Positions 15,377 to 25,350 of a stretch of 56,396 bases of DNA are shown one piece after another. Made by a program: the position numbers and the translations under genes. The DNA comes from an uncultured Bacilli bacterium (lineage in GTDB: Bacteria > Bacillota_I > Bacilli_A > RF39 > UBA660), in the NCBI GenBank assembly GCA_947628535.1, contig CANRAF010000006.1:1-56396 (forward strand). The letters are read 5' to 3'. How positions within the stretch are numbered: position 1 is the first letter of the stretch; the number at the start of each line of letters is the position of its first letter. Under the pieces are notes generated by a model. It was given only the letters and a program-made list of their open reading frames with translations. It was not told the DNA's origin and searched no databases.

Positions 15377-18201
15377 AACTAAAAAAAATAAAAATAAAAC
15401 AAAATAATAATAGTATTCATGGAAATAAAGCAATTCCTAAAAAAACATCCGGAATGATAATGGCATTTATTATAATTACTGCTTTACTATTTTTAGTAGC
15501 TAGTTATTTTGTATTTGGTATTTGGGTTGCTATACCATTTACTATTTTATATCTTTTAATGCTTTGGTTAGTTAGAGTGATTGATAAATATCCAATAGGT
15601 ACTAAAAAAAGGAAAATCGCCAGAAATTCCTTTATGGTAATTCTGCTTATTGGAATTATAGGAATTCTCCTATTTATTGTTTTCTTTATTATAATTATAA
15701 TTTCAGCACCAGATTTTGATGTTGAAAAACTAGAGAGAAATGAAACAACTATTTTATACGATAATAAAAAGGAAACTATTGCTACATTAGGTAATGAAAA
15801 ACGTGAAAAGTTAGAATACGATGAACTTCCTAATGTTTTAGTAGATGCAATTATTGCAACAGAAGATTCAAGATTTTTCCAACATAACGGATTAGATGCT
15901 CCGAGATTTGCAAAAGCTGTATTAGGTCAACTTGCAGGATCTTCTGATGCCGGTGGTGGATCTACCTTAACAATGCAAGTTGCTAAAAATAACTTCACTT
16001 CTCGTGAAGCTGATGGTATTCAAGGTATAATTAGAAAATTTACTGATATTTACTTATCTATCTTCAAAATAGAAAGAGCCTTTACTAAACAAGAAATAAT
16101 TGAATACTATGTTAATGAACCATTTTTAGGTAGTAATTCATATGGAGTTGAACAAGCTGCTCAAACATATTTTGGTAAACATGCTAAAGAATTAAATTTA
16201 TCTGAAGCATCATTAATCGCAGGACTTTTCCAAGCCCCTGGAGCATATGACCCTTATTCAAATCCTGATGCTGCTTCTGAAAGACGTTCTACAGTTCTTT
16301 CCTTAATGGTAAGACATGGTTATATAACTGAAGAAGAAAAAGAAATCGCTGAAAGTATTAAAGTTAAAGATTTACTTGTAAGCACTAAAGCTTCTACCTC
16401 AAGTATTTATCAAGGTTATATTGATTTAGTAGTTGAGGAAATAGTCAATAAAACTGGTATGGATCCTTATGTTGTACCAATGTTAGTTTATACTAATATG
16501 GATACTAAAAAACAAGAAGATTTAGATAAAGTATTCAAAGGAAAAACATATTCTTGGATAAATAATTCAATTCAAGGTGCAGCAGTTGCTGTTGAAAGCA
16601 AAACAGGAAAAATAATTGCTGTTGGTGCAGGGAGAAATAGAACTGGTGAGAGAACATTTAGTTATGCAACTGATATATCAAGACAAATTGGTTCTACTGC
16701 TAAACCACTATTTGATTATGGACCTGCTATAGAATATGAAAACTTCTCAACTGCTCATATCTTTAATGATAGACCATGGTATTATACAGGTACTAATCAA
16801 AGAATTGTAAACTACGATGGGGCATACATGGGAAATATTTCTTTAAGATATGCTTTAACTGATTCGAGAAATGTTCCTGCAGTTCAAGCCTTCCAATCTG
16901 TAGATAATGAAAAAATAAAAGATTTTGTAACAGGCCTTGGTATTAAACCTGAAGTTGATGCAAATGGATATCTACATGAAGCTCATGCCCTTGGAGCATT
17001 TAATGGAGCATCTCCACTTCAAATGGCTGGTGCTTATGCAGCATATAGTAATGGCGGAACTTATTACGAACCATATTCAGTAAACAAAATTATTCTTCGT
17101 GATTCTGAAGAACAAATTGATTTTGCTCCTGAAGGTGAAAAAGCAATGAGTGATGCAACTGCTTATATGATTACTGACGTTCTACGTGCAGTTCCTGGTC
17201 ACAATGGTTTAAGTGGTATTACAACTGACCAATTCGCTATGAAAACAGGAACTACAAACTACGATGAAGAAACTGCCAGGAGATATGGCTACTCTACTGA
17301 TGCTGCTCCAGATGGTTGGATTGTAGGATATACTCCAACAATAAGTTTGGCAATGTGGACAGGTTATGTTGAAAATAAACCAGGTGTTTACTTAACAATG
17401 TCTGGTATGTATAGTCACAGAAATAATTTATTCAGTGCTTGTGCTAAAGCAATATTTGATAGTAACGGTGATAAATGGACAAAACCATCAAGTGTTGTAA
17501 GAGTAAAAGTAGTAAAAGGTACTGAACAACTTCCAAGTTCTACTACCCCAAGTAGTATGATTACAACTGAATTATTCAAACGTGGTTCAGAGCCTACTAA
17601 GACATCTACTAAATATAATCAATTACCTAATCCATCAAATCTTACTTTAAAATACTCAAAAGGTACTGTTTACTTATCATGGGGTGCAGCTAAAAAACCA
17701 AGTGATAGTTCAAGTGACCTCGGAGCATTTGGCTATAATGTGTATCTAAACAATCAATTACTTGGATTTACTACAGGAACGTCATATACATATTCTGGTT
17801 CAAGCCCGTTTGGAACATATACAGTTAGAACAGCATACAAAAACGCAACGGCTAATATGAGTTCTGGAATTAGTAAAAGTTTAAATCAACAAATAAACAT
17901 TTCTAGTAACATTCAATCGTCGGTTACTTTAAATGTTGGAGATCCTGCTTACACTCCTGTTTCTAAACCATTTACAGTATTAGAAAATGGTGTTGATGTA
18001 ACATCTTCAGCAACTGTAACTGTAACTATAACAGATTCAAGCGGTAGAACTGTTGGAGCAATTAGTACCGCAGCTCCAAATACTTATACTATAACTTATA
18101 CTATCAAATACGATGGAGAAGTAAGTAAAGCAGAAACTGTTGTAACTGTTATTGGAACTGCTCCTGATAATAATGAAGGAAGAGGAGATAATACTACATA
18201 A
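15373..18201 (+). CDS. ponA: Class A penicillin-binding protein (PBP1a/PonA type)
   Basis: This 942-residue bifunctional peptidoglycan synthase has a basic cytoplasmic N-terminus followed by hydrophobic segments at ~30-75 and ~88-112. Only one membrane anchor is usual, so the extra hydrophobic hairpin is notable. The GT51 glycosyltransferase has the catalytic Glu in ATEDSRFFQHNG (~residue 162) and GGGSTLTMQVAKN. The transpeptidase has SxxK as STAK (~440), SxN as SRN (~497) and KTG (~622). After ~750 the tail has an FN3-like module (VYLSWGAA, GYNVYLNN, YTVRTAYKN) and a Thr/Ser-rich beta domain. It acts on the outer membrane face with GpsB/EzrA. Confidence 0.95.
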   Translation: MKLKKIKIKQNNNSIHGNKAIPKKTSGMIMAFIIITALLFLVASYFVFGIWVAIPFTILYLLMLWLVRVIDKYPIGTKKRKIARNSFMVILLIGIIGILLFIVFFIIIIISAPDFDVEKLERNETTILYDNKKETIATLGNEKREKLEYDELPNVLVDAIIATEDSRFFQHNGLDAPRFAKAVLGQLAGSSDAGGGSTLTMQVAKNNFTSREADGIQGIIRKFTDIYLSIFKIERAFTKQEIIEYYVNEPFLGSNSYGVEQAAQTYFGKHAKELNLSEASLIAGLFQAPGAYDPYSNPDAASERRSTVLSLMVRHGYITEEEKEIAESIKVKDLLVSTKASTSSIYQGYIDLVVEEIVNKTGMDPYVVPMLVYTNMDTKKQEDLDKVFKGKTYSWINNSIQGAAVAVESKTGKIIAVGAGRNRTGERTFSYATDISRQIGSTAKPLFDYGPAIEYENFSTAHIFNDRPWYYTGTNQRIVNYDGAYMGNISLRYALTDSRNVPAVQAFQSVDNEKIKDFVTGLGIKPEVDANGYLHEAHALGAFNGASPLQMAGAYAAYSNGGTYYEPYSVNKIILRDSEEQIDFAPEGEKAMSDATAYMITDVLRAVPGHNGLSGITTDQFAMKTGTTNYDEETARRYGYSTDAAPDGWIVGYTPTISLAMWTGYVENKPGVYLTMSGMYSHRNNLFSACAKAIFDSNGDKWTKPSSVVRVKVVKGTEQLPSSTTPSSMITTELFKRGSEPTKTSTKYNQLPNPSNLTLKYSKGTVYLSWGAAKKPSDSSSDLGAFGYNVYLNNQLLGFTTGTSYTYSGSSPFGTYTVRTAYKNATANMSSGISKSLNQQINISSNIQSSVTLNVGDPAYTPVSKPFTVLENGVDVTSSATVTVTITDSSGRTVGAISTAAPNTYTITYTIKYDGEVSKAETVVTVIGTAPDNNEGRGDNTT

Positions 18202-18214
18202 TCTCCTTTTTTTT
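18184..18214 (+). terminator. Terminator of recU-PBP
   Basis: GGAGAT, a loop that includes the TAA stop, ATCTCC and eight T. The hairpin overlaps the end of the PBP gene. Confidence 0.85.
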
Positions 18215-18218
18215 GTGC

Positions 18219-18247
18219 TTGAATATTATTCTTTCCTAGTATATAAT
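18219..18247 (+). promoter_or_regulatory. Sigma-A promoter of the LCP gene
   Basis: TTGAAT (18219-18224), a 17-base spacer and TATAAT (18242-18247). Transcription would start near 18254, after the first in-frame ATG (18253). That supports the ATG at 18283 as the true start. Confidence 0.75.
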
Positions 18248-18282
18248 TATATATGTATTATAGAATGCTAGGGAGGAAAAAG

Positions 18283-20334
18283 ATGCAAAACGAAATGTAT
18301 ATCGAAAATCCAAAAAAAAGATTAAATATAAAAAAATTACTTCTTAATATCTTAAGTATATTAACAGCTTTATCAGGAATCTTCTTAATAGTTTCAATTT
18401 ATATGATAAATGGTGTTGAAGATATATTAAGATATATTGTTATGGGAATAATACTTATTTTAAATACATTTGTCCTTATAAAATCAAGAATTATAATAAA
18501 GAAAAAGAAAAATATAAAAAAAGTAATAACAATTGTTATAAGTATAGGTTTAATTATAGTAGAAAGTTTAATTGGTTACTTTATAATTAGAACTTATTCA
18601 TCTCTTAGTGGCATGAATAAAGATGCTATTACTTATACTACAGTTATTGCTACTAAAAATGATTCTAAAATAAATAAAATTGAAGACTTAAATAATAACA
18701 AAATTGGTATTGTAGTAGATGAAACATCAATAGATGGATATGTTATAGGCCTTGAAATTATTGATGAAGAAAATTTAGAAGATACTAATAAAATAGTTGA
18801 ATATACTGATACTTCAAGTTTAGTTAAAGATTTATATAACAACAAAATTGATGCTATGATTATAAGTAAAAACTATCCAAGCATGTTTAAAGCTGCTGGA
18901 ACTTATAAAAATATTGATAAAGAAACTAAAGTAATATATGAAAAAGAAAAAACACTTACTAAAGAAGAAATATCAAAGTACACTGGTGAAGAAATTCTTA
19001 ATTTTAATACATCAGATAAAATTGATAAACCATTTACAATGTTAGTTATGGGTATTGATTCAACTGAAAGCAACCTATCTAAGAATGCTACAGGAAATGG
19101 CGATGCTTTAATGCTTATAACCTTTAATCCTGATACTTTAAATGCTACTATTTTAAGTATTCCAAGAGATACCTATGTTCCAATTGCCTGTTTTGAAAAT
19201 CAAAAGGAAAATAAAATTACACATGCTGCTTGGAATGGTGAAAACTGTATGATAAAAACCATTGAAAACTTTACTGGAATTAATATTGATTATTATGTAA
19301 AAATTAATTTCCAAGGTGTTATTAAATTAGTAGAAGCCTTAAATGGTATAAATGTAGATGTTCCACTTGATTTTTGTGAGTCAAACTCAATGAGATCTAC
19401 AAAAAGTGAAAACTTAATATGTCTTAAAAAGGGAAATCAAACATTAAATGGAGAACAGGCTTTAGCCCTTGCAAGGCATAGAAAAACTCTTACTACTGGA
19501 GATCTTCAAAGAGGAGTTAATCAACAGTTAGTTGTACAAGGAATATTGAATAAATTAAAAAGTGTAAAAAGTGCTAATCAATTATTAAATATTTTAGATA
19601 CTATAAGTAAAAGTATGGATACTAACTTTACTACTAAACAAATATTATCCTTCTATGACATAGCAAAAAAATTATTCTTAACTAGTTCTTCTAATAACCT
19701 AATAAATATGCAACAACTATATTTAGAGGGTGCTAGTCAAATGATATATGATGAAGGTATGGGATTAGTTTTATATAATTATGTCCCAAATCAAGAAAGT
19801 TTAGATTTAATAATTAGTGCAATGAAACAGAATCTTGGCCTTGAAGATGTAAAAGTTATAAAAACAATGAACTTTAATATTGAAAAGCCTTTCAAATTAG
19901 GAACAATAGGAAGTAATATTGAATCAGCAACTAAGACATATGCCCTACTTCCAAGCTTTATAGGACAAAGTGAAGGATATGCAAGAAGCTGGCTTTCAAG
20001 TAATGGAGTATCCGCTACTACAACTATAAAAGAAGTAAGCTCTGGAAGCGGTTATTATGATGGTCAAATAATAGATCAAAGTTATCCTGAAGGAAAAAGA
20101 CTTGATTTAATATCTGGCTCTGTAAACTTAACTGTTGCTAAAGTTAAAGCAGAACCTGTAAAAACAACCCCAAGTAAAAATAATAATTCTAATTCTAATA
20201 ATTCTAATAATTCTAACAATTCTAATAATAACTCTAACAATAATAATTCAGATAAAACAAATAATAATGATACAGAAGAAGAACCAACAGAGACACCACA
20301 AGATACTACTATGCCACCAGGATTTCCTGGATAG
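18283..20334 (+). CDS. LytR-CpsA-Psr family protein with SBP-like and PASTA domains
   Basis: This 683-residue membrane protein has three hydrophobic segments in the first ~105 residues. A region resembling a periplasmic solute-binding domain follows (~115-225; KINKIEDLNNNKIGIV, IDAMIISKNY). The LCP phosphotransferase domain comes next (~250-470; MLVMGIDST, SIPRDTYVP, ALALARHRKT with the catalytic Arg pair), then one PASTA-like repeat (~560-625; YARSWLSSNGV, SYPEG), and an Asn/Ser-rich tail. LCP proteins attach teichoic acids or capsular polymers to peptidoglycan. PASTA domains bind uncrosslinked peptidoglycan, so the fusion could sense or dock on the wall. The start is chosen for GGGAGG 7 bases upstream. 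Confidence 0.88.
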   Translation: MQNEMYIENPKKRLNIKKLLLNILSILTALSGIFLIVSIYMINGVEDILRYIVMGIILILNTFVLIKSRIIIKKKKNIKKVITIVISIGLIIVESLIGYFIIRTYSSLSGMNKDAITYTTVIATKNDSKINKIEDLNNNKIGIVVDETSIDGYVIGLEIIDEENLEDTNKIVEYTDTSSLVKDLYNNKIDAMIISKNYPSMFKAAGTYKNIDKETKVIYEKEKTLTKEEISKYTGEEILNFNTSDKIDKPFTMLVMGIDSTESNLSKNATGNGDALMLITFNPDTLNATILSIPRDTYVPIACFENQKENKITHAAWNGENCMIKTIENFTGINIDYYVKINFQGVIKLVEALNGINVDVPLDFCESNSMRSTKSENLICLKKGNQTLNGEQALALARHRKTLTTGDLQRGVNQQLVVQGILNKLKSVKSANQLLNILDTISKSMDTNFTTKQILSFYDIAKKLFLTSSSNNLINMQQLYLEGASQMIYDEGMGLVLYNYVPNQESLDLIISAMKQNLGLEDVKVIKTMNFNIEKPFKLGTIGSNIESATKTYALLPSFIGQSEGYARSWLSSNGVSATTTIKEVSSGSGYYDGQIIDQSYPEGKRLDLISGSVNLTVAKVKAEPVKTTPSKNNNSNSNNSNNSNNSNNNSNNNNSDKTNNNDTEEEPTETPQDTTMPPGFPG

Positions 20335-20343
20335 TAAAATATA

Positions 20344-20382
20344 AAAAAGAGACATAGATCAATTTATGTCTCTTTTATTTTT
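20344..20382. terminator. Bidirectional terminator between LCP gene and rnjB
   Basis: AGAGACATA...TATGTCTCT has a T run on the plus side and an A run (T on minus) on the other. It therefore serves both convergent genes. Confidence 0.8.
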
Positions 20383-20383
20383 C

Positions 20384-22030
20384 TTATATTTCTAAAATAA
20401 CTGTAATAATCATTGGAACAGACCCTGTTTCTTCTTTAAAATAAGCACTAAGTCTTTCCCTTATTTTTACCTTTATTCCAGTAAAATCAACTTTCTTACC
20501 TGTTATACACTCTTCTATAACTTCTTTAGAAATTTCTTCCGTCTTAGAAACAACATCTAAATTATCTTTAACATAGATAAAACCACGTGTAAGGATTTGA
20601 GGATCAGCAATAATTTTTTTAGTCTTTTTATCTATTGTTGCACTTACTATTACTATACCATTTTTAGATAAAAGTTCACGGTCTCTTATTACTAAATCAC
20701 CAATATCATCTGATGTATTTCCATCTATTAAAACTTCATCAGCATTAATATGGTCTTCAGTTTCCTTTAGTTTTCCATTAACAAAAGTAATTACATCTCC
20801 ATTTAATTTAAGCAAAATATTTTTAGGATCCATTCCTGCTTGTTCTGCAACATTTGCATTCATATATTGATATCTATATTCACCTTTAATTGGGAAATAA
20901 TACTTTGGATTCATTAAATTTATCATTTGCATTAAATCTTCACTAGAGGGATGATGAAGAACATGATTTTTAAATGGAAGTGTTACAACATCAACATCAA
21001 GTCTTGATAAATCATCCATTATTTTAGCAACTTTTTTTTCATTACCTGGATAAATTGGTTCAGCAATAAATACAGTATCTCCCTCTCTTAAAGTTATGTA
21101 TTTATCATATCTACTAATTATTTTCTCTAAAGAAGCAAATGACTTTTCTTTATCATCTGAGGTTAAAATAACAACATCTCTATCATTAACATTAGATAAA
21201 TCCCCAATAATTTTATTATCAAAATTTAAATATTTTAGTTCACTTGCATAATTTACCAAACTTTGAAGTTTTCTTCCCATAAGAACAATTTTTCTCTTAG
21301 TTCTAGCAACTTCATCAAATATTTCTTGAATTCTATAAACATGTTCTGGAAAAATACTTATAATTATTCTATCTTCAGTTTGATTCAAAATATTCCAAAA
21401 ATCATTAGAAATTCTATGTTTTGGACTAGTATGTCCCTCACGATATGCATAAGATGATTCAGCCATTAAACAAAGAACACCTTGTTTTCCAACATATGCA
21501 AGTTTACCTATATCAGTTTTATAAGCCCCTAACATTGCAGAATCAAAAACAAAATCTGTTGCATAAACTATTGCCCCATCATCTGTATATAAAACAAAAG
21601 CAACTGTTTCTGGTATTGAGTGAGTAACAGCAATTGGAAATATTGAAAATCCTGCTACATCAAGTTTTGAATGTGGTCTTATTTCCTTTAAATTTGTTGC
21701 TTCTATATTATATTTTTCAAGTTCCATTTTTAAGACTTTCATTGTAAACTTTGTAGCATATACTGGAACATCTGGAAGAACTTCCATAAGATCAGGCATT
21801 GCTCCAATATTACCATCATGGGCATGAGTTAAAAATATTCCCCTTATTTTCTTTTTATTCTCGATTAAATAATCAAATTTTGGAATAATATAATCTACTC
21901 CAAGCATATTAGCGGCAGGATATTTAAGCCCTGCATCAAAAACAAATATATTATCATCTACTTCAGTAACATACATGTTTTTTCCGTTTTCATTAAGCCC
22001 TCCAAGGGCAAAAATTTTAATTTTACTCAT
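20384..22030 (-). CDS. rnjB: Ribonuclease J, J2-like active site
   Basis: This 548-residue metallo-beta-lactamase/beta-CASP RNase of mRNA decay and rRNA maturation has an N-terminal beta-lactamase fold, a beta-CASP insert (GRKLQSLV, HHPSSEDL) and a C-terminal dimerisation domain. Catalytically strong RNase J1 carries HGHEDH; here the motif is HAHDGN (~residues 71-76), losing the metal-binding Asp and second His. Bacillus RNase J2 has the similar HGHDEN and is weak on its own, so J2-like is the better name. The start has GGAG upstream. Whether a second, intact RNase J exists lies outside the window. Confidence 0.85.
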   Translation of the reverse strand: MSKIKIFALGGLNENGKNMYVTEVDDNIFVFDAGLKYPAANMLGVDYIIPKFDYLIENKKKIRGIFLTHAHDGNIGAMPDLMEVLPDVPVYATKFTMKVLKMELEKYNIEATNLKEIRPHSKLDVAGFSIFPIAVTHSIPETVAFVLYTDDGAIVYATDFVFDSAMLGAYKTDIGKLAYVGKQGVLCLMAESSYAYREGHTSPKHRISNDFWNILNQTEDRIIISIFPEHVYRIQEIFDEVARTKRKIVLMGRKLQSLVNYASELKYLNFDNKIIGDLSNVNDRDVVILTSDDKEKSFASLEKIISRYDKYITLREGDTVFIAEPIYPGNEKKVAKIMDDLSRLDVDVVTLPFKNHVLHHPSSEDLMQMINLMNPKYYFPIKGEYRYQYMNANVAEQAGMDPKNILLKLNGDVITFVNGKLKETEDHINADEVLIDGNTSDDIGDLVIRDRELLSKNGIVIVSATIDKKTKKIIADPQILTRGFIYVKDNLDVVSKTEEISKEVIEECITGKKVDFTGIKVKIRERLSAYFKEETGSVPMIITVILEI

Positions 22031-22118
22031 AATTTCTCCTTTTCTATAAATTTTTATTACATAGTAAGCAACATATAGATTATATCACAAATTATATAAA
22101 ATAGCAAAATATTAGAAA

Positions 22119-22154
22119 AGAAAAAACTTTGAAATAAAATATTTTTCAAAGTTT
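22119..22154 (-). terminator. Terminator downstream of addA
   Basis: On the minus strand AAACTTTGAAA...TTTCAAAGTTT is followed by a T run. It lies about 125 bases after the addA stop. The left arm and flank repeat the block found at 14521. Confidence 0.65.
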
Positions 22155-22212
22155 TAATTTACGATTCATTTGTTATTACTAGATAAGATTCTCAATCACT
22201 ATAAATAGCACT

Positions 22213-22264
22213 ATTACTATAATAAAATTTTAAAATACCACCACTTGTGTATTATCATAGTAAT
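22213..22264. repeat. 52-base imperfect inverted repeat after addA
   Basis: The arms ATTACTATAATAA (22213-22225) and TTATCATAGTAAT (22252-22264) pair at 12 of 13 positions, with the remaining pair G-U on RNA. They enclose 26 bases containing CCACCACTTG. There is no T run next to it, so it is not a simple terminator. It may be an mRNA 3' stabilising structure or a relic of a small inverted-repeat element. Confidence 0.45.
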
Positions 22265-22278
22265 TTCTAGTCTATCTT

Positions 22279-25200
22279 TTATAGTTCTTTTAATATATTG
22301 TTTTCTATTGAATAAAGGTAAATATTAACACATTTCCCTGTTTTATCCTTAATATATTTTTTGTATCCTTTTAATTGTTTTTCATAACTTGGATTATCAA
22401 TATTAGAAAGTTTATAGTCAATAATATCAATGTGATTTTTATACTCTAGCATTAAATCAATGATACCATGATATGTTTCTTCTTTATCCTCATATATAAA
22501 CTCATATTCTTTATATATTTTAGCATTTTCTATATCTTTTAAAAGATCATTTTCTAAGAATCTTTTTATTAGATAACCATTATTTCCTAAAAGATCATAA
22601 TTCGGATTTTTAAAATCCGTTACTTCGAATAAATAATGAAGTTTTGTTCCCTTTTCTAAATACATAAGTTCTTCTTCCGTTAAAAGGTTGTCTCTTTTTT
22701 TAGAAAAAGTATTTTCTTCTTTTATTTTTTCTTCTATATGAATATTTTTTATTTCATATGTATCATTTATTTTTAAGTTTTTGAAACTTACATCTTTATT
22801 TAGATTATAATTTTTTGTTAAATCAACATCTTTTACATCTTTAATATTTAATACATCAGCAATAGTATTTACAATATCTAAGAATGACCTATATTTTAAT
22901 TTAATTTCATTTGAAATCTCGCCCTTTTCTTCATTTTCTTTAAGAGGACAAACTAAAATCATTTTTTCTTTAGCCCTTGTTAAAGCAACATAAAATAATC
23001 TTATTTTTTCTGATATTTCTTCTTTTATATAAGAGTCCCTTGCCAAACTTTTAGTAAATAAAGTCCCTACTCCATCTTTATAATAAGGAGTAATTATTCC
23101 ATATTCATTATCAAACATAAATCTATCATTAAATTCCTTAATATTAAATTGTTTAAAAAGTCCACTATAATAACAAATATTAAATTCAAGACCTTTTGAT
23201 TTATGAATGTTTAAAATTTTAGTGCAGTCTAAATTATTTATTTTTGTTTTATATTTTATATCTAAATCACTATTTATCATCTCTTCTAAATATTCATGAA
23301 GTTCATAAGGAGTATATCCAAGAGATTCTAAATTCTTAACAATTTTATTTAAATAGAAATTTCTAATTATGATATTTTGCATACCATGATATTTAAGAGC
23401 TTTATCATAAAAATCAAATTTTTCAATTATCTCATTAAGTACTGCACTCGGAGACATTTCATCTAAAGTTTTAGCAATTGATGAAGATATCTCATATAAC
23501 TTACTATTTTTAAAATCAGAGTTTACAAATGCATCAAAAATCTTTTCATCGTTTTCCTCAAACAGATAACTTCTCATTATTGAAGTATATAAGTATTTAA
23601 ATTCTTTATCATATTCGTAATTTTTTACTTTAATAATAAATTTTAAAATATTTTTTAAAATAAGGATATCGTTTGCTGATGTTAATTTTTCATCTTTATA
23701 AACTTCCAAAGGAATTTCATTATATTCAAAAATCTTTCTATATAAATCAAAAGATGATCCGCGGTCCATAATAATAGCAAAATCACTAAAAGTTGCTTTT
23801 CTCATTTTATTTGTTTCTTTATCTAAAACCATATAACCATTTTTTATTTTAGTTTTTATATCATTAGCAATAATAAAAGCTTCAATTTCTTCTTTAGAAA
23901 AAGATAAATAATCTTTTTCATTATAATTATAAACTTCAAGTTCAGAAGATATATTTTCATCTTTGTTCTCATCATAAATACTATTTCCAAATACCATTTG
24001 ATGACTGGTTATATAATCCGCTCCTCCAATAAAATCATTCATTATTTTATTAAAAATTTTGTTAATATCTTTTAATACTTCTTCTCTTGATCTAAAGTTT
24101 TTAACCAAATCAATTTTAAAACCATTTTTTAAAGCACTATAATCATCATATTTAGTTTTAAAAATAAGAGGATTAGCGTTTCTAAAACGATAAATAGATT
24201 GTTTTATATCTCCAACCATATAAACATTATTATTTTCAATTAAACTTATAAATTCTTCCTGAAGATCATTAGTATCTTGATATTCATCTACCATTATTTC
24301 TGAGTAAAAATTTTTAATTTCTTCTCTTATTTCATTATTATTTTTAACAATTTGAATAGCCATTTTTGATATATCGATAAACTCATAACTTGCAGTTTCT
24401 TTTTTGTAGTTCGAAATCATTTCATCAAGTAATTTAATAATTTTAATGATCACACTTACATAATCTTCAGTACTCATATAAGTATTAAAAATATCTTCTG
24501 GGCTGTCAAAAATAGTAAGTTCTTTAAGTTCTTTAATTAAATCATTTATCTTAGTTTTTTCATCTTTACTATTTTTAACTATTTTAGGTAAAGAAATATT
24601 TAAACTTTTCTTTATACTTTCATAAGTATTACTATTTAAAAGATTTTCAAGTGAAGTTTTATATTCAAGTTGCTTTTTTTCATTTTCTTTACTTATAGCA
24701 TTTTCATATAAAACTTTTATCTCTTCTTTTTTATTTATTATTTTGCTTAAATACTCTTTTATTATTTTATCTACATAATCTTTATTATAATAATTATGTA
24801 TATAATTATCTAAATAATCTTTTTTATCAATTTTTAACTCAAGAGAATCATTTATCTTTAAAATTTGTGTTTTTATTTCATTATCATCTTTTAAAGTAAA
24901 ATCTTTTATTAATTTCAAAAACTGTTTATCTTCTTTTTCATATAAATTATTAAAAATTTCATCTAAATACTCTTTTTTCTTTATTTCAATTATTGAACTT
25001 TCTACAACTTTAATATTTTTAGGCATACCAATAACATAATGATATTTTTTTAATATTGAAAGAGCATAACTATCAAATGTTGTAATATAACTACTATCGA
25101 TATACTCAAGTTGTTCTTTTAAAGATTCTTCTTTTTCTATTTCTTTTCTTATTCTCTGTTTCATCTCTCCTGCGGCTTCATTAGTAAAAGTAAGGACAAG

Positions 25201-25350
25201 AAGGCGTCTTATATCTACCCCACTTTTTAATTTTCTAATAACCCTGGCAGTCAAAACAGCAGTCTTTCCAGAACCTGCTCCTGCAGAGACAATAATATTT
25301 TCTCCCTCTTTTTCAATTGCCAAAGTTTGTTCCTTTGTCCAATTAGGCAT
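22279..25350 (-). CDS. addA: ATP-dependent helicase/nuclease subunit A
   Basis: This 1023-residue UvrD-type helicase carries a C-terminal nuclease and is the motor subunit of AddAB, which resects double-strand breaks to load RecA. Walker A SAGAGSGKT is at ~16-24, motif Ia LTFTNEAAGEMKQRI follows, DEYQDTN is at ~355, QSIYRFRNA at ~385, and VALTRAKE is the late helicase motif. The nuclease active site is IDIIDYKLS at ~980. Slightly shorter than Bacillus AddA (1232). It overlaps the addB stop by 8 bases and is co-transcribed with it. Confidence 0.96.
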   Translation of the reverse strand: MPNWTKEQTLAIEKEGENIIVSAGAGSGKTAVLTARVIRKLKSGVDIRRLLVLTFTNEAAGEMKQRIRKEIEKEESLKEQLEYIDSSYITTFDSYALSILKKYHYVIGMPKNIKVVESSIIEIKKKEYLDEIFNNLYEKEDKQFLKLIKDFTLKDDNEIKTQILKINDSLELKIDKKDYLDNYIHNYYNKDYVDKIIKEYLSKIINKKEEIKVLYENAISKENEKKQLEYKTSLENLLNSNTYESIKKSLNISLPKIVKNSKDEKTKINDLIKELKELTIFDSPEDIFNTYMSTEDYVSVIIKIIKLLDEMISNYKKETASYEFIDISKMAIQIVKNNNEIREEIKNFYSEIMVDEYQDTNDLQEEFISLIENNNVYMVGDIKQSIYRFRNANPLIFKTKYDDYSALKNGFKIDLVKNFRSREEVLKDINKIFNKIMNDFIGGADYITSHQMVFGNSIYDENKDENISSELEVYNYNEKDYLSFSKEEIEAFIIANDIKTKIKNGYMVLDKETNKMRKATFSDFAIIMDRGSSFDLYRKIFEYNEIPLEVYKDEKLTSANDILILKNILKFIIKVKNYEYDKEFKYLYTSIMRSYLFEENDEKIFDAFVNSDFKNSKLYEISSSIAKTLDEMSPSAVLNEIIEKFDFYDKALKYHGMQNIIIRNFYLNKIVKNLESLGYTPYELHEYLEEMINSDLDIKYKTKINNLDCTKILNIHKSKGLEFNICYYSGLFKQFNIKEFNDRFMFDNEYGIITPYYKDGVGTLFTKSLARDSYIKEEISEKIRLFYVALTRAKEKMILVCPLKENEEKGEISNEIKLKYRSFLDIVNTIADVLNIKDVKDVDLTKNYNLNKDVSFKNLKINDTYEIKNIHIEEKIKEENTFSKKRDNLLTEEELMYLEKGTKLHYLFEVTDFKNPNYDLLGNNGYLIKRFLENDLLKDIENAKIYKEYEFIYEDKEETYHGIIDLMLEYKNHIDIIDYKLSNIDNPSYEKQLKGYKKYIKDKTGKCVNIYLYSIENNILKEL

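Noticed and set aside
20170-20330. Asn/Ser repeat in the LCP gene as a possible CRISPR or tandem repeat array
   Set aside because: The repeat is an in-frame run of AAT/TCT codons coding for an Asn/Ser tail, with no spacers.
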